A stretch of DNA of 39,136 bases from positions 1 to 39,136 of the forward strand of contig JANBQC010000248.1 in NCBI GenBank assembly GCA_027576995.1, read 5' to 3'. The notes under the pieces were generated by a model. It saw nothing but the letters and a program-made list of their open reading frames with translations, was not told where the DNA came from and did not search any database. The position numbers were made by a program, and so were the translations under genes. Positions 18,941-32,300 of this stretch are shown here, in pieces. The first letter of the stretch is position 1, and the number at the start of each line of letters is the position of its first letter. Origin of the DNA: Dimargaris cristalligena. Taxonomy: Eukaryota > Kickxellomycota > Dimargaritomycetes > Dimargaritales > Dimargaritaceae.

Positions 18941-21035
18941 TATTATTATTTTATTTTAATTGGGGGGAGGGGTGCCCTCCCGATGATGCGACGATAATGG
19001 ATATACTCCGCAACCATTCTCGAGCCATGTTTACCCTCTACGACCATATTATTGACTCCGTTTCTACATGGCCGAGCCCTTATCGCATAGCAATGTTTAC
19101 GTGAGAGCCGACAGCATTGGTATTGTTTCACCTTGGGGACTAAAGGCAAGCCCACCCTACCGCTCCTCTCTCCATGAGTGGATTTCGGTTGTCGACAATT
19201 GGTCAATACCACCACCACTACTTACCATCGTCTCTCAGCCCCCCCCCTTCCTGTATGTAAGCTGATTATCGTTTCCCCCCTCGCTTATCTAACCCCATTT
19301 GGGCAAGGCCCTTTCTCCTCTCGGCCCATCGTTGCTGCCATGTCCTCCCCCTCTTTTAGGCCGCCCGCCCCTCCCTCCTCTTCCTCCAATCTCTTTAGTC
19401 CCGAATCAAGTATATTCCTAGAATCAACCAGCTGGTCCCAATAGGCTTTACCTACTATACCCCTAGGGTACCAAACTACCGAATCCATATCATATTGCCA
19501 TACCCCGGCTGCGTAATGTTTATCTTGGGCCAACGAAAATCCCACCCCATTCAATAATACTGGCTGATGAATAGAGCTGCGATTGTAGAGGGAACTTTTC
19601 GCTGTGACACCCCTCCTACCACTACCGCCAGCCATTCACCCTGGCTGGTTTCCCTTTTTGGTGTACCCATTAGCTGCTAACAGCCCATCCCGCCCGCGGG
19701 TTAGCCGAAAAGAACTTTGCCTACTTCTCCGCCATTGAGCTAGTCGACTAAAGCGGGTATTGAAACGGGAATAAGAGGTAAGGTAGTACATGTTATACTT
19801 CTACTTTCCCAGCACCTCCGAGTATTGCTGTCTGAATTGAAAAAGCCAATGCTACCACCGCCAATCTCTAGAACTAGACTCCGGGGCACTGACTGATATC
19901 ACCCCTCCCTTTGATATCCGCGGCCCAAGGAATCGTTAGCTCAGGGTGCTCTCACCCACTCCGGGGCGATCCCTCCGATTAACCAACGGGTCTATTTGTG
20001 TGTGAGGAGGAAGAGAAAGTGTACGTTCTCTGCTATACTATATACCGAGATGGGGCGACTTCAACCATTATTATAGGTATGCACCAACCCGGCCGGTGAT
20101 CGTCGAATCGAGTTCAAATCAAATAAATTGCCAAATGTAGACACGACAGCAGCCCTCTCTCTCCCCATGGAGAAGCGGGGGAAGGAGGAGGAAGTGTAGG
20201 GGCTTGCCTGAGTTAATATACCTCATTTCTTGGGCCGACTTTGCCACATTTCCCCTCCCCGTTGGGCGTGTTGCTCTAATTCCTTGATTCGATTCCTTCA
20301 ACTCTACCTTCTCCACACTTTTCCATGCATAAATATCCATCCTATATATACACACACACAGTCACTGCACGCATCAAACGGGCCCTTCCGATCTCTTTCT
20401 TTATCCAAGCCTCATTGTATGTCCCAATTTTCCCTTGAAGGCCCAAATTCCCGCGGCGGATCCCAGCCAACTTGTAGAAATATGGGCACAGCGTGCAGGG
20501 GTTTTTTCTCTTGTTGGTTGGTTAGTTGGTTGCGATCCCAGGGTGTGTAACAGTGGTCCATAAAGAGGAGGCAATTGAGTGCAATGAGCGAGAGGCTTGC
20601 CCCTGGGAAAATGCGGCGCCAATAAGACGCAGCCAAGTTTGAACTAAAACTAATAATAATATGTGCACCACACACACAACCTATACAATACACATATACC
20701 CCCATCTGGGGCAGTAAATTGCAATAGATACGGTTAGTAGGGCACGGTAATCCCGCGGGGGTTCGACTATCCAAGTATCGAACAGGTGGGAAAGTAGAGC
20801 GTGGAGCGGAATGTGTCGAACTGTGGTGGCCACGACGACTGGGACTGACCAATATCTCCCTAATTTCATTACGGCCACCACAGTGTGCGGAAGAGAGACT
20901 ACTCTATTCTGCCCCGCCTACTAGAATTAGTAATAAATTGCCAGCGTGTCACAGGTACACGCACGTACATACATCTCTATACATCCATTCATACCCATTC
21001 ATATTGATAATGCTGATGGAGAACCACCATCTAGA

Positions 21036-21052
21036 TTTTTTTTTAAAAAAAA
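21036..21052. promoter_or_regulatory. T9A8 palindromic poly(dA:dT) element
   Basis: Nine T followed by eight A, the same design as 5818-5832 and 7768-7781. No gene is recognised beside it. By analogy it could mark a promoter or terminator that I have missed. Confidence 0.25.
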
Positions 21053-23696
21053 CTTGCCAATGGCATCACCTTAATCTTCGATAATTATTACTACTGCTAC
21101 TGCTGCTACTATTCCTGGTTTTTATCTCAAAGTATAAGCAGTAAGTATAATTCACTGTCCGATAGTATACCTCCAGGGGCACTGTGAAACCATAGAGTCC
21201 AAATGCCAGTCTAGGTCGACATGCGGTCATGGGCTCACCGTCTCCTACTGATCAGGCGGGTAGATTAGCGAGGAGGGGGTGTAAGTGTGTGTCTTGTACA
21301 TTGCCTTGGCTGATGGAGGCGTGCGGTCTATGACCCCAATGAATATTCCACCCTCCCTCCTTTCATTCAGTCGAATTATATAATCAGCCGGTCTCGTTCG
21401 GAGTGAAGAAAGGCAAATGGACCCTTCTTTCACATTGGATTGGAATGAATGGGCGGGTGAGAGGGTAGAGGGGGGCAAAGCCTCGGTCTGGGTCGACGGC
21501 CCCCCTTTCTTTGCTGCGACCTATAGATAGATACTGGAATGAATGGGGGGTGGTACTGCTGTTGAGCCAGGTGGAGGCAAGAGATGGAGGAAGAGGTGGG
21601 GGGGGGGTGAAATGGGTGTATAGGTGTGGTGTGAGGGTGGTGGTGGGGGGGAGGGGAATCGGAGAGTGTGCTCTAGAAGGTACTACATTAGTGTGGATGA
21701 GTCGAATGAGGCAGGTTAATCTGGGGCCAGGGTCGATGACTACTATGGAGCGGTGTGTACTGGAAGGAAATAGGGAGGGCGACTGCGTACCGTATACCTC
21801 CGGAGAAGCCGGCCGGGTGACTGCGAAGCAGATTATTATGCAGCCAGCTCAGCATCTCCTTCCCTCTCTCTCCTTTGGAGGGGGGGGGGTTGCTGAAAGA
21901 TAGAGGAGGAGAAGGAGCCACAAAGCGCACCCGCTTCACAGTAAACACCTAATCAGCCCAACTATCAGGAAGAACCGGCGGTGACGTATCTACAGTATAG
22001 ATAGTGGTTTTACACACCTTCTGGGGGTGGGGAGAGACAGAGCGAGCAAGAGGGTTCTTGGAGGAGGATTCAGCAGCGATCACTGTGAATCAACGAGTGG
22101 CGGCGCTACTGGAATGAGACTACTATAGGTAGGTTAGGTTAGGCGTATTGTGTGTGTATGGATGTGAAACCGTTGCCAATCACAGTCAACCAGATTGAAG
22201 GTCACGGCTATATCCAATAACAATGGGCTTAGAGCCTGGTCCACATCACACCCCAAGAGGGATGATGATGAACGTCAGTCAGCTCCGGCTACGGTTCCTC
22301 GTTTTATGGCCTGACTGACCGACCTGCCAACTACTAGAAGGCCCCATTACAATTTGCCCTGGAAGACGCTTTAGTCTCACATGGCAACAGCGATAGGAAG
22401 TGGAAACGAAAGAGGAGAGGAAGGGGCGGGGATTATACGTCAATGGGCCTTGGTGCGTGAAACCTCCTCCTACTCCCACACCACGCTCCCAGTTTATCGT
22501 TGTTGCCTTCTCCCACACCGCCCAACTAAACCCGCGGGCACCTAGTCTGCCCATTACGTATATGGCTCCGATTGCTCTGAAACCTCCGATGGCTACTTAT
22601 AGAACCCTCCTCCCACCTTTTGGGGGGGGGCTAGCCAGGGGGTAGTGTAGCATAGTGTGGTGGTGATAATGATGACGATATGATGTTCTTCAAAAGTCGG
22701 CTCATCTATTATTCCCTCCTACTCTGCCCTGGTTCTCCGTGGCCTGTATATTATAAGTCAGGGCCAGACCAGACTGGACCTGCCCTTCACGGTCGCCTGA
22801 TTGACCTATGGGGATGTTCATCCACTCGGGGCAGGCCTGGTCACCCAACTCCCAAGTGCTGGTCGTGAATAAATAATACACCAGTAGTGGTAATGTATAT
22901 GGTATATGTGGGCACCACCATCGAATAATGTGATCTTGAATCGCCGGGGGGGAGGTAGAGAGAAAGAGAGTGAGAGGTGGACCGGCCGAGACTGGGGGGT
23001 GGGGTAGGAAGCAGAGTCGGGGTAATCAGTCGGGTTCGGTTGGTCCAACAGGCCCGTTCCTGCACAGAGAGAGTGAAGGGCTGGGCGGAGAAGGGTCATA
23101 GAACTAGCCTGGCCACAGGTACGGCAATGCGGGTAGGGAGAGAGGAGGAGGAAGGAGACTTGAGGGGTGAACGACAGAGAGAGAGAGAGGGCTGCTGAGT
23201 GAAGAGGTATATTATTAGGAAGGACCCAAGGGCGAGGTTGAAGATGATGAGGCGGAATTCCGAGTTTCACAGTGTACAACCGAGGCCCTGGGTTTACACC
23301 CCCGCTTACCTTTACGAACTCTTCTTTTTTATCGCCCTCCCAATTCCTCCGTTGGTGGTTCCACCGGACCCACTGGCCAATCTCAGCCCTCAGTGTCCAG
23401 CACTGCCCGTCCATGTTTAACTTGGCCCAGACTTCGCTCCGGGACCGTTCGGCGGTTATTTCTAGGACCGGTGATTTTACACCACCACCACCTCCTTCCT
23501 CCTTATCCGGCACCACCTGGCCCGCTTCAGAGTCACCCTTTGTTCTAGTGCCCTCCCGAATAAATCGGGGAGAATAAACCTCCCATGTTATCTAGATATC
23601 GCACGATTCTTAAAGCCATGCCAAGCCAGGTCCTTCCTTATCATTCGGAGGTCATTATTTATAGATGTTTTGGTTAAAAAAGTCCCAGTGGTGTCC

Positions 23697-23728
23697 CGTA
23701 TACGCGCGCGTATGCGTGTGTGTGTGTG
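23697..23728. repeat. 32-bp alternating purine-pyrimidine (CG/GT) tract
   Basis: Unbroken purine-pyrimidine alternation with a CGCGCGCG core and a (GT)n tail. Such sequence readily adopts Z-DNA under negative supercoiling. Confidence 0.85.
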
Positions 23729-24925
23729 AGTGTGTGTGGTGTATCCGCTGGGTTTGGGTAAAATTAATGGACCAAGCCCTTTTCTTTTCAGCCGCAAACT
23801 ATGGTAGAATGTCCCCTGCCTAAAGGTGTAACCCCAGCGGTACTTCCAACGGAGGAGGAGGAGAGGAAGAATAGGTGTGATTAATAGCAGCAGAATAGAC
23901 TGGCCAACCGTTTCATCTCCGTGAATAATAGTATATTCCGACATGAATTGGTCTCTCTTCGCCAAGCCCCCTTATACTCCAATTTCATCAATAATCACCT
24001 AGTACACCGGCAAGGTTAATGGTCCGCATTCATATTATTAAAGAAATACCCCGGTCGTTGGATACTATTTTTTTTAGCAAGGGCGAGGGGGGTTATGTGG
24101 GGTTAAGATGCTGTGGTAATACTTTGGTGAACGGACCACCGGCACCCCCACTGCCGAATTTGTCACCTAAAATTAACTAACTTAGCCGATTCGAGTAGTA
24201 GTCCTTCGGGGGAAGAGCCAAGGCAAGGCAGGTAACTCTCCCTAACCGGCTTTCCCTTCACTTTTATGGCATGGTGCATAATTATCCTCTTCATCCCCCC
24301 TCTCCTGCCCTGCCCTGCCCTTCATAATTAAGCCCGTCGAACATATTCCATGTAGCATCAACGACCAACCGGTCATCGTGGCCTGATCTACCAACCCGAA
24401 TCGGTTTAGTGGGTACTAATAATAGGTGAGGGGAGGTGGAAGAGCGTCCACCCTTTCTTTTCGACTCTGTGTCAAAGATATACTCTGCCAAGTAATTATT
24501 ACCACATATGACAAAGATCCGTCCAGACGAGCTTCCAGTGAAGCAAATGGAGTCGTGAAGCCATCGAGAAAGAGAGTATGTGTGTGTGCTAGGGTGCCAA
24601 TCCCACCGATTGCCGGCTCATTACAGTGGCCAACGAGGATCGGTTGGCTGTGTGGATAAGGGGACGAAGTATGAGCGGAGCGACATGAACTGGAACGCAA
24701 TCGCTTGGATGTAAATTACTAACTTACCCAGTAAATCATTTTTAGGGTTGGTGGTTCACTGCTCTGGTGCCCGACTATGATTGACCAGACCCTTTCAAGG
24801 GGTATAGTTGAATTCCGGCGCTTTCACCTCACTTTATCCATGTATGATTTATATTTTAGAAAATATTGCACGCCGCGGCATACTAGGTCAAGGTAACTTT
24901 AATATTGCTATAGGGAGTAATATAT

Positions 24926-25069
24926 ATATGGGTGAAATTCGGCCCAGCTGTATAAAGTTTTAAATGATAACTGTATGGGATAATGTATGGGAGATTTATT
25001 TTTAACCAGTAATATTTGCTTCATCCAACGGATTTTTCGTTATACAGCTCGGTTGAACCTCTCTCATAT
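24926..25069 (-). repeat. MITE-like repeat, copy C (inverted)
   Basis: A 144-bp copy on the minus strand, closely matching copies A and B. Read on the minus strand it has GATATGAGAGAGGTTCAACC at the start, AAAATCCGTTGGATGAAGC in the core and GAATTTCACCCATAT at the end. Its two ends are the clearest inverted repeats of the three: about 22 of 30 positions pair, including CAGCTGTATAA against GAGCTGTATAA. (TA)n flanks the plus-strand left end. No coding capacity. Confidence 0.75.
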
Positions 25070-25309
25070 CAATGCGACTATAATATGCCTATTTCTGCAG
25101 CTATAGCCACTTAGCAAGGGTAGCAACTAGCTGTTTGTCCCACCTACTTTCATTTAACCCGTAATATATATATATATATATACACTATTGTTCGGCAATT
25201 TTTTTTGGCATGTAGCCGTCTAGGGTAGGCAGCAAGGGTGGCTGAGTAAAGGTAATAGGGTGTAAATGTAGGCCCGTGTAGACTACTTTATTCCCAAGTT
25301 TTGTGAAAC

Positions 25310-25363
25310 ACCATTATTACCATTATTACCATTATTACCACTATTACCACTATTGCCACTATA
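25310..25363 (+). repeat. 9-bp tandem repeat, 6 copies
   Basis: Six units of ACCATTATT, drifting to ACCACTATT in units 4 and 5 and to GCCACTATA in the sixth. No frame is kept across it, so it is probably a simple non-coding repeat. Confidence 0.92.
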
Positions 25364-26870
25364 ATAATGTAATGGCACCCAGACCCTGTCCCTTGGTTGG
25401 TGCCCCTCCCACCCTTTTGTTTCCTTTCTCCCACAATAGCGTACTATTGGGGCCTATTTTTATCGCATAATACCTTATTCCATTATATATATATAAATGT
25501 GTGTGTTCAATGGTAGCGAGTACCCCCGCCGAGACCCCACACATCCCTTTAACAACGAAGCACAGCTAGACAGGGTCCACCGTTTGTATTTTACGGAAAG
25601 CGGGCGAGCGGGAGAGTATCATTACCCTTTACTCCACCACATCCAACCTGCACCACCCACTTTTCTCCCGTTCGCTCATCAAGCCTTGTGTTCTTTATTG
25701 AAATATAAAAAAATGCAGAGTCAGGTGGCCATCCATTATTGTACATCCTTTAATCTGATGCCCGATATAAACCAAGGGGGGTGGTTGGCTGGGTGTAGAA
25801 AGTGAAAGAAGACGAAGGAAAAGGATCTGTGGGCTCATACAGGAGAGAGCCGCAGGGCCGGGATTAGGCGAACTGTGGTTTACAAAAGGAGGGCGAGGGC
25901 TCGTATATTAGCTTGGCTCCAATATATTTAATTCTTCAAGAGGAGAAGTCTACTGGAGGAAGGGAGGGCTGAGGGTATATGAATACCAACTATTCCTCAC
26001 GTCTCGAGTTAAGTCTGTAATCGTCAAAGGGAGGAGGGGGGAGGGCATTGGCTTGTCATGAATACTACAGAGACGCCTATCCTTCCTTTACCTCCTTATT
26101 TGTGGGGCAGGGTCATACGCTGCACAACCTTTGGAGTCATCTAGACTAATTGACCCAAGATTGACGACTTAGCTAGTCCCAGCGAGACTTATATGTTGGT
26201 TACACTGTATCCCGATGGACTATTTAAAACAGGGGGGGGGCATTAGTGGTTTATTCCTAAAATTGCAATATCCATCCCAAATCAAAATCCATTTTGCTAG
26301 TTCATGGTAAGTATTATCAACCCATATTTGGCGGCATCTTCCCAAAGGGGTGGCGGCGGCGGGCAACCGTCGCGGTGGATGGGGAAAAGGTAAACTGTGG
26401 GGGGATAAAGTCGGGTACACAGAACCAAGGCAAATAAAGCTTTACTGCCGTCTATAGTTGGCATCACGCACCGCCACCCACTATACTGAAAGTCGCGATA
26501 AATAAATAAAAGTCGCGGGGTTGCAATTCTAATATTTTTGTAGACCCCAATCGACTTAGTGTATATTGGCTTGCGAGAACGGGTGACAGGTGGTAGATGG
26601 CTAGGGGGGTGGAGGGAAAGCGGGCGCACGCGAATGTAGCACTGAATTGTGCGGTGCGCACCACGTCACATCGCGACCAAGAGGCATGGTAATAATAGGT
26701 CGGGGCAAGTCGCGTTTCTAGTTGAAGACCCATGCGTATAGAGACAAAGTGGTATTATTCTCTAGAATAACGACCTGGCTGTAGGTAACGTTCACCTAAT
26801 CATCAATTTACCCTACCTAGTGCGATTAGCCTGAGTCATCTGACCCTTTTTTCCTGCCCTTATTCTTTTC

Positions 26871-26921
26871 ACACACATACACACACACATACTCATACAC
26901 ACACACGCACGCACTACACAT
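26871..26921 (+). repeat. Imperfect (AC)n microsatellite
   Basis: ACACACA blocks interrupted by TAC, TCATAC and CGCACGCAC. This tract produces the Cys/Val/Met-rich tails of minus-strand frames here, which are artefacts. Confidence 0.85.
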
Positions 26922-29267
26922 ACCCACATCGACATATTCACTCCTCGGTCGAGGTTGGCAGACATGGGCTGCAGCAACCACTGCCGCGGGTGGAATTCGC
27001 AATGTCGAATTACCAAAAAGGAAATACTGGAATGATGAAGTAGAGGCAGGTGTGGTTGTGCAGAGAGGTATGTGGGTCTCCCCGCATGGGGTGAGGAAAG
27101 TGTCAAGGGGCGGGAGGTAAGTAGGGACCTCCCCGTTCAAAAGGTCAGAATCGGGCTGGGGCGATTGAAATCTAGTAGAACGCGTGCCCTCATTAGACTG
27201 ATTGATGGACATGGCTAGACATACCCTTATTATTTTATTTTTATTACATGCGCGCGCTGAACCTATTGTTTCTGAATCGGACCGTTTCAATTCTTACGAT
27301 TGTAGTAATCCTCCGCGAGTATACAAATAGGGTCGATGATATAGGGTGATATTTGTCAACGGATTAGCCCCGTCACTTCCCCGGTTATTTCCTTACTATT
27401 AGCACACTTCACCACGATTATTGACGAACTTTACGATCCGTTCTTCCCCACCGGATTGCCCTACCTTCTCCTCCCCCAGTCCCATTATTCTCATATGGGT
27501 ATTTCCCTGTTTCGGGTTGATCTGGGAGTCAACTTTTCACCCGTCATCCACCAACTCCCACCCAGGTCTCCGACTCTTCACTGTGAATGTGTCCCATGGA
27601 TGATTATAAACCACTACTAAACAATCAATCATTCCATGTTTACTAATCGGCGTGGTGAGTTAGGTGGGCAATCCCCCCTTCGTGCCTTGTGTTGGCGAAT
27701 ATATTATATTAATGGCAGCAGCAGTGAATACACTTTCCTTGCCACAAGCACCAACAGTGGTGGCGAAACCCATCCTAAAGGCATATGGGGGAACAGTCCA
27801 CCATGGCTACGTTGAGGGTGAGAGGCGGCGGTGGCGATGTTTTGCAGATTCCGGCCACCCATGGTTTCTATAATAGTCGGAACTTTGAAACATCTGAGAT
27901 GTGGTTAGGGTGGAGTCGATACAATCCCACAGTGGCATATTTTTATTGTGGTTCGACTACTAATGTAACAGTATTTGGCGGATTTCAGACCCAATCGCGG
28001 GTGCAGTCCAGGGCAAAGTATTGGAGTAAGGGGAAGGGAAGGAAAGGGTAGCAAGGTCAGGGTTTTCTTTACAGCTAACCAAGTACCCTTTTGGATACTA
28101 TAGCCGTGTGCGTGTTTTCCCTCTATTATTTACGCCTCCTCCCCTTTATTCCCTCCCCCCCCTCACGTTAATTATCCAGTTAGTTCTCCCTCGATCTTTA
28201 CCCCTCGCTCATACAAAAGGGTCAATTGAAGCTGGGTCAAATGTCCCTAACTAGCCATATACCCAACAAATTATTTTAGGTGGTGTGACGCCCGTTATAT
28301 GATCTTTGGTGGCCGGGATTCTTTATTCGAATTGGGTTGCCAACCCATCCCATCCCAACTCACCCAGTCCTTTCCCCCCAATTTCCAGGGTGTCTTCCTA
28401 TACTTCAACCGTGTTATTATTATCTCACTACTTCCAACCCCAACGTGAAACGTGTGCTACTTCTAGCGAACCCGGAACACCCATGCATCGTCTGTACCTC
28501 TTTGGGGGAACCCGTCACTTGACCGCTCAACCAAAAATACTGAAGGTGTATCTTTCGCCGAATTGACTTTTTTAAGCAATCGGATGATTAATATTGTATA
28601 GGGGTCGCCATTGATTTCTTGGTATCCGCGAGAGGTCTTATTCACCACATGGTGGTGAGTATTTCTTAATTTAGGCTACGCGCACAAGAAAATATATTAC
28701 CCTTGTGATTGTTCATACCAGAATTTTAAATTTTTAAATAATTATGTGAAGTAACAATACTAAGAATGGGATATATTAGGTATCCCTAGAAGGAAAGAAA
28801 TATCCGCTATTCGCCCCAACTTGACATTTCCCCTTTTTTGGACATTTCTTCCCCATAATTATATTCCTGGGGGGATTTTCATTACCCCATCAATTCCTTA
28901 CTAAACCTCAGATCCCTGTTATATATTTTTAATTTTTTCTAAATAAATAAATAAACGGACATGTATATTCCAATGTTATTATGAAAATTAGCCGCAGCTC
29001 ATTTCTAGTGTAATTATTTTTGGGTGTACCAGCGGCGTTTGCTTTCTTCTCCGAAGGATCTGCACCCTTTTTTCACTACCCCAACTTCCGATTTCACCCC
29101 ATTCTTATTCTATATTTGGCCGGTGTCACTACGATCTCCCTCTTCTGTCATCCCAACTTTTTCATCCACTTGGACAGATCTATAGAATTCTATATCTGGC
29201 CCGGTTCTTTACTCATCTGCGAGATTTCGATTATTCGTTTTATCTTGACACGTCGCCTTGAATGTTT

Positions 29268-29311
29268 CGCGCGCGCGCGCGTGTGTGTGTGTGTGTGTGT
29301 GTATGTGTGCA
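29268..29311. repeat. 44-bp alternating (CG)n(GT)n tract
   Basis: CGCGCGCGCGCGC runs into eleven GT units and then ATGTGTGCA without breaking purine-pyrimidine alternation. It is the strongest Z-DNA candidate in the window and is followed by a run of eight or more G near 29312. Confidence 0.9.
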
Positions 29312-32300
29312 GGGGGGGGTGTAATTCCTAGGGATCAATTATTACATGTTTTTATTAAATCTGTACATTTTATAATTATTAAAGCAAACTATTGATATAT
29401 ACTATAGTTTGGACTTACCCCACCTCCCATAGTAATAGTTTCATACATCGTGATTGCTAACCATTGGACCATGTAATAGTTTGGTAATGAGACCATACAC
29501 CATTTAGCAGGTCAGCTGGTATTTCTGACATTTATAAAACTATTGGACTAGATCAAGTATACCCCCTGCACCTCCCCCCCCCCACACTCAACCGAAAATG
29601 CTCAGCAGAATGTGAAGGCGGATAAGGCATTAACAATGATGCGAATTTCTTTCGAAGGTGGGGGCGCGGGTCTGCCTAACATCCTTTGTTTTGATCAATG
29701 GATATGGCTGGATCAATCCAACGAAATCCCGCCAGCAGGTTTGTTCCACTTGGACGTGACTAACTTGATCGATTTGCCCACCCCTCCTCTCTCCTCTATC
29801 TTACCTACCAGGTTGCCCAATTGTACTGGCAGAGTAGTATTTTGATATTGGGGTATAACCTCTCCCCAAAGAACCACGTCAGATTCCAGAAATAGGCACA
29901 CCAATGGCAATTCGGTCAGTCGATCAGCTGTTGGCCTGCACTCTGATTGGGCGGGGATCACTCTATCCACCCACATCAATTAGACCATTTGCGTAGTAGT
30001 ATGATATACGAGAAAATAAAGATGGTTCCAATGTAATAATAATTACTTGTCCTATGGGGCACAGTTTGCTATACGTATTACCACCACCAACGGCCCACTC
30101 ACTTACTGCTATACTCCCCAGAGCTATCAGACGAATATGGTCCACCAACAACTCTTCCTAATCTTTTGGCCTTCCAATCAATCACGGCTAGTATTGAAAC
30201 TATCAGCTACTGCGCCCTTCAGTAGCCGCCCCTGGATTTTCTCATTCCCTACCTATACTATATACTCTTAGCATTCGAGTAAGGTGTGTACTTTTGGGCA
30301 GCATATCAGCCCGCAGCACCTCCTCAGTTCTCCTAGTGATTCATTCCTTAAGTGGGCGCAGCCACATTCACCACCACACCACCCATCATTGAGTGAGGTG
30401 GTTGTTTCTTTGCTTTCTAATAACCATTTGGTCACACACACGTGCACCAACCACCACTAACACCACAGGACGACCAGTTTTTCTTTCCCACATCACATCT
30501 TTTCTCTCCCTCTTCCCCCTCCGTCTTTCGTAATCAGATAGTGGCAGCTGAAAGAAGTAGTACCTCTCTCACCTTCAGTTGGACTGATCGTGGTCAATGC
30601 ATCACTGTGTTGACCGGTTTCGGGTTTCGTTAGTGCCAAAGCACACTTGTTTCATCCACACATAGATTAGTATATAAAATAAATAATTGGTCATTAAAAG
30701 GGGTGAATGCGAGTTAGTAGTGTTGGGCGGCTTATAAACTGTCCAAAGAATTGTCCCCATGTGACGTGTGGTGGTGCACCTGTGAGTGGAAGGAACAATG
30801 GTAGAGAGAGGAGGCTGGCTATATGAGATTTGTAACAATACGAGAATCTGGTCCCCCACCTTATTATTGACCCTCCCTTGAGCGGTTCCTGAATTTTACC
30901 GGAGAGGAGGGAGAGTACCTTATTGAATAGAGGGGCGACTATTCACGGTACCTGCTTCAAAGCCACTCTCACTTATTCACTCAGTTGGGTAAGATATAAC
31001 CGAATCTGAGCATTGAATGGTCCGCGTGATTCCCGCGCGCGTAGCAAGCAGCACGTCCTGGAGGGCAGTCTATATTGATGCCACTCTGCCTGACATTGTC
31101 CGACCAAGTTGGGGCACATCTCTCAATTCATCCCAAAACGGACCCACCATCGTCCTCATCCCCGGGACATTGGCCCAAACAATAGACTGGTTTTCCACAG
31201 ATTGGGTAAGGTATTAAGTAACCTCTCTCTATTGCATTGAACCTAATCGGCAAGGGCGGATCTAGGGGAGGAGAAGGAGGGGGTGGGGCACTGAACACCG
31301 TGCGATTCCAGCAACTATAATCGTTTCCTATCTACACCCCCGTCCGGGTCGTAAGTTAGTTTCTAGTCGCGCCCCTTTCCAAACATACGGCTAGATTGAA
31401 TCACATCGGCAGGGTCTGTAGCACTCCACTAAAGTAAGGGGGTCCTATATCCTAATTCGTTTCAATCGGCCCGTTTCCTCCCTATCTATTCCCTTGGTAC
31501 CGGGTGTGGGAGGGGTGAGGTGGAGAGATGGAGAGGGGGAGTTGTTTAATGGCTCTCGCACTCTCGGCTCGGATATCGGAAATTGCTACAGTAAGTCACT
31601 TATTTAACCCGAATCAATCTTAACCCGAACGTATCACTCACTGTCTCGGTTAAGGGGTTGTCTCCGGCAACAGACTCGACCGAATGGGGGGCCCCCAGGA
31701 CTCCCGTAAAGACAGGAGATATCTAAATGAGTTCTCTCTTCGCCAATTTGGTCACGATTACTACCGAGTACATCTTCGGATAATAGCATCTGCCGATCCA
31801 ACTGAATGTTCTCTCTTCCTCCTCTTCACTGCCTGCCCTACCCATACAGCTATATTGCTGCTGGGCCGATTTAGCGTATTTAGCTTAATCAGGAACTTTA
31901 CTCGGCAGGAGACTGCACTATAATCTTCTTATCACTTCCTTCTTTCGGCTGACTTTGGGATTTCTTCCCTGGCAGCAACTCTCCACACTACCTACTGCAT
32001 ACATGTCCTCCTTCCCTCCCTTCCTACCCCCCACCCTGCCCCACTCCTTTTGTAATTCAGTTATATTCCAACCTGAGTCTCTCTTCGTCCGCCTCCTATA
32101 CTCCTCTGGTTCTTTGGTCAACGCATGCATAGGCTTTGTGAATATATATCCTTCAATGACACAAGGGTTAAACAGTATGGGGCGGGCAACGGGCCGAGTC
32201 TAGACTGTGGGCGGGGGCTGTAGGGAGAGGGTTGAAGGCCCGGCTCCTATTTTCTGGCTATTTTCATACAGCGTCGATCGACAACCGGGCCCAGCAATAT

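Larger units (their letters stand above)
16600..24925. other. 8.3-kb stretch without a supportable gene
   Basis: 16,640-17,150 is pyrimidine-rich on the plus strand, with an 85-codon frame at 16900-17157 whose start looks like a signal peptide (MGSTGPTLSLTLLLLLLLLG) but whose leucines come from a TTA/CTA repeat. Other features are (TATTC)4 at 18921-18940, a T9A8 tract at 21036-21052, G-rich runs near 21595-21660 and a CG/GT tract at 23697-23728. Frames such as 19285-19635 minus and the first ~60 codons of 22818-23516 minus look mildly protein-like and could be exons, but I recognise no domain and cannot build a gene model. Confidence 0.4.

Noticed and set aside
22818..23516. 232-codon minus-strand frame.
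   Set aside because: Only the first ~60 codons look protein-like; the rest is low-complexity Ser/Leu/Pro from a GA-rich tract. Could contain an exon, but not supportable as a gene.
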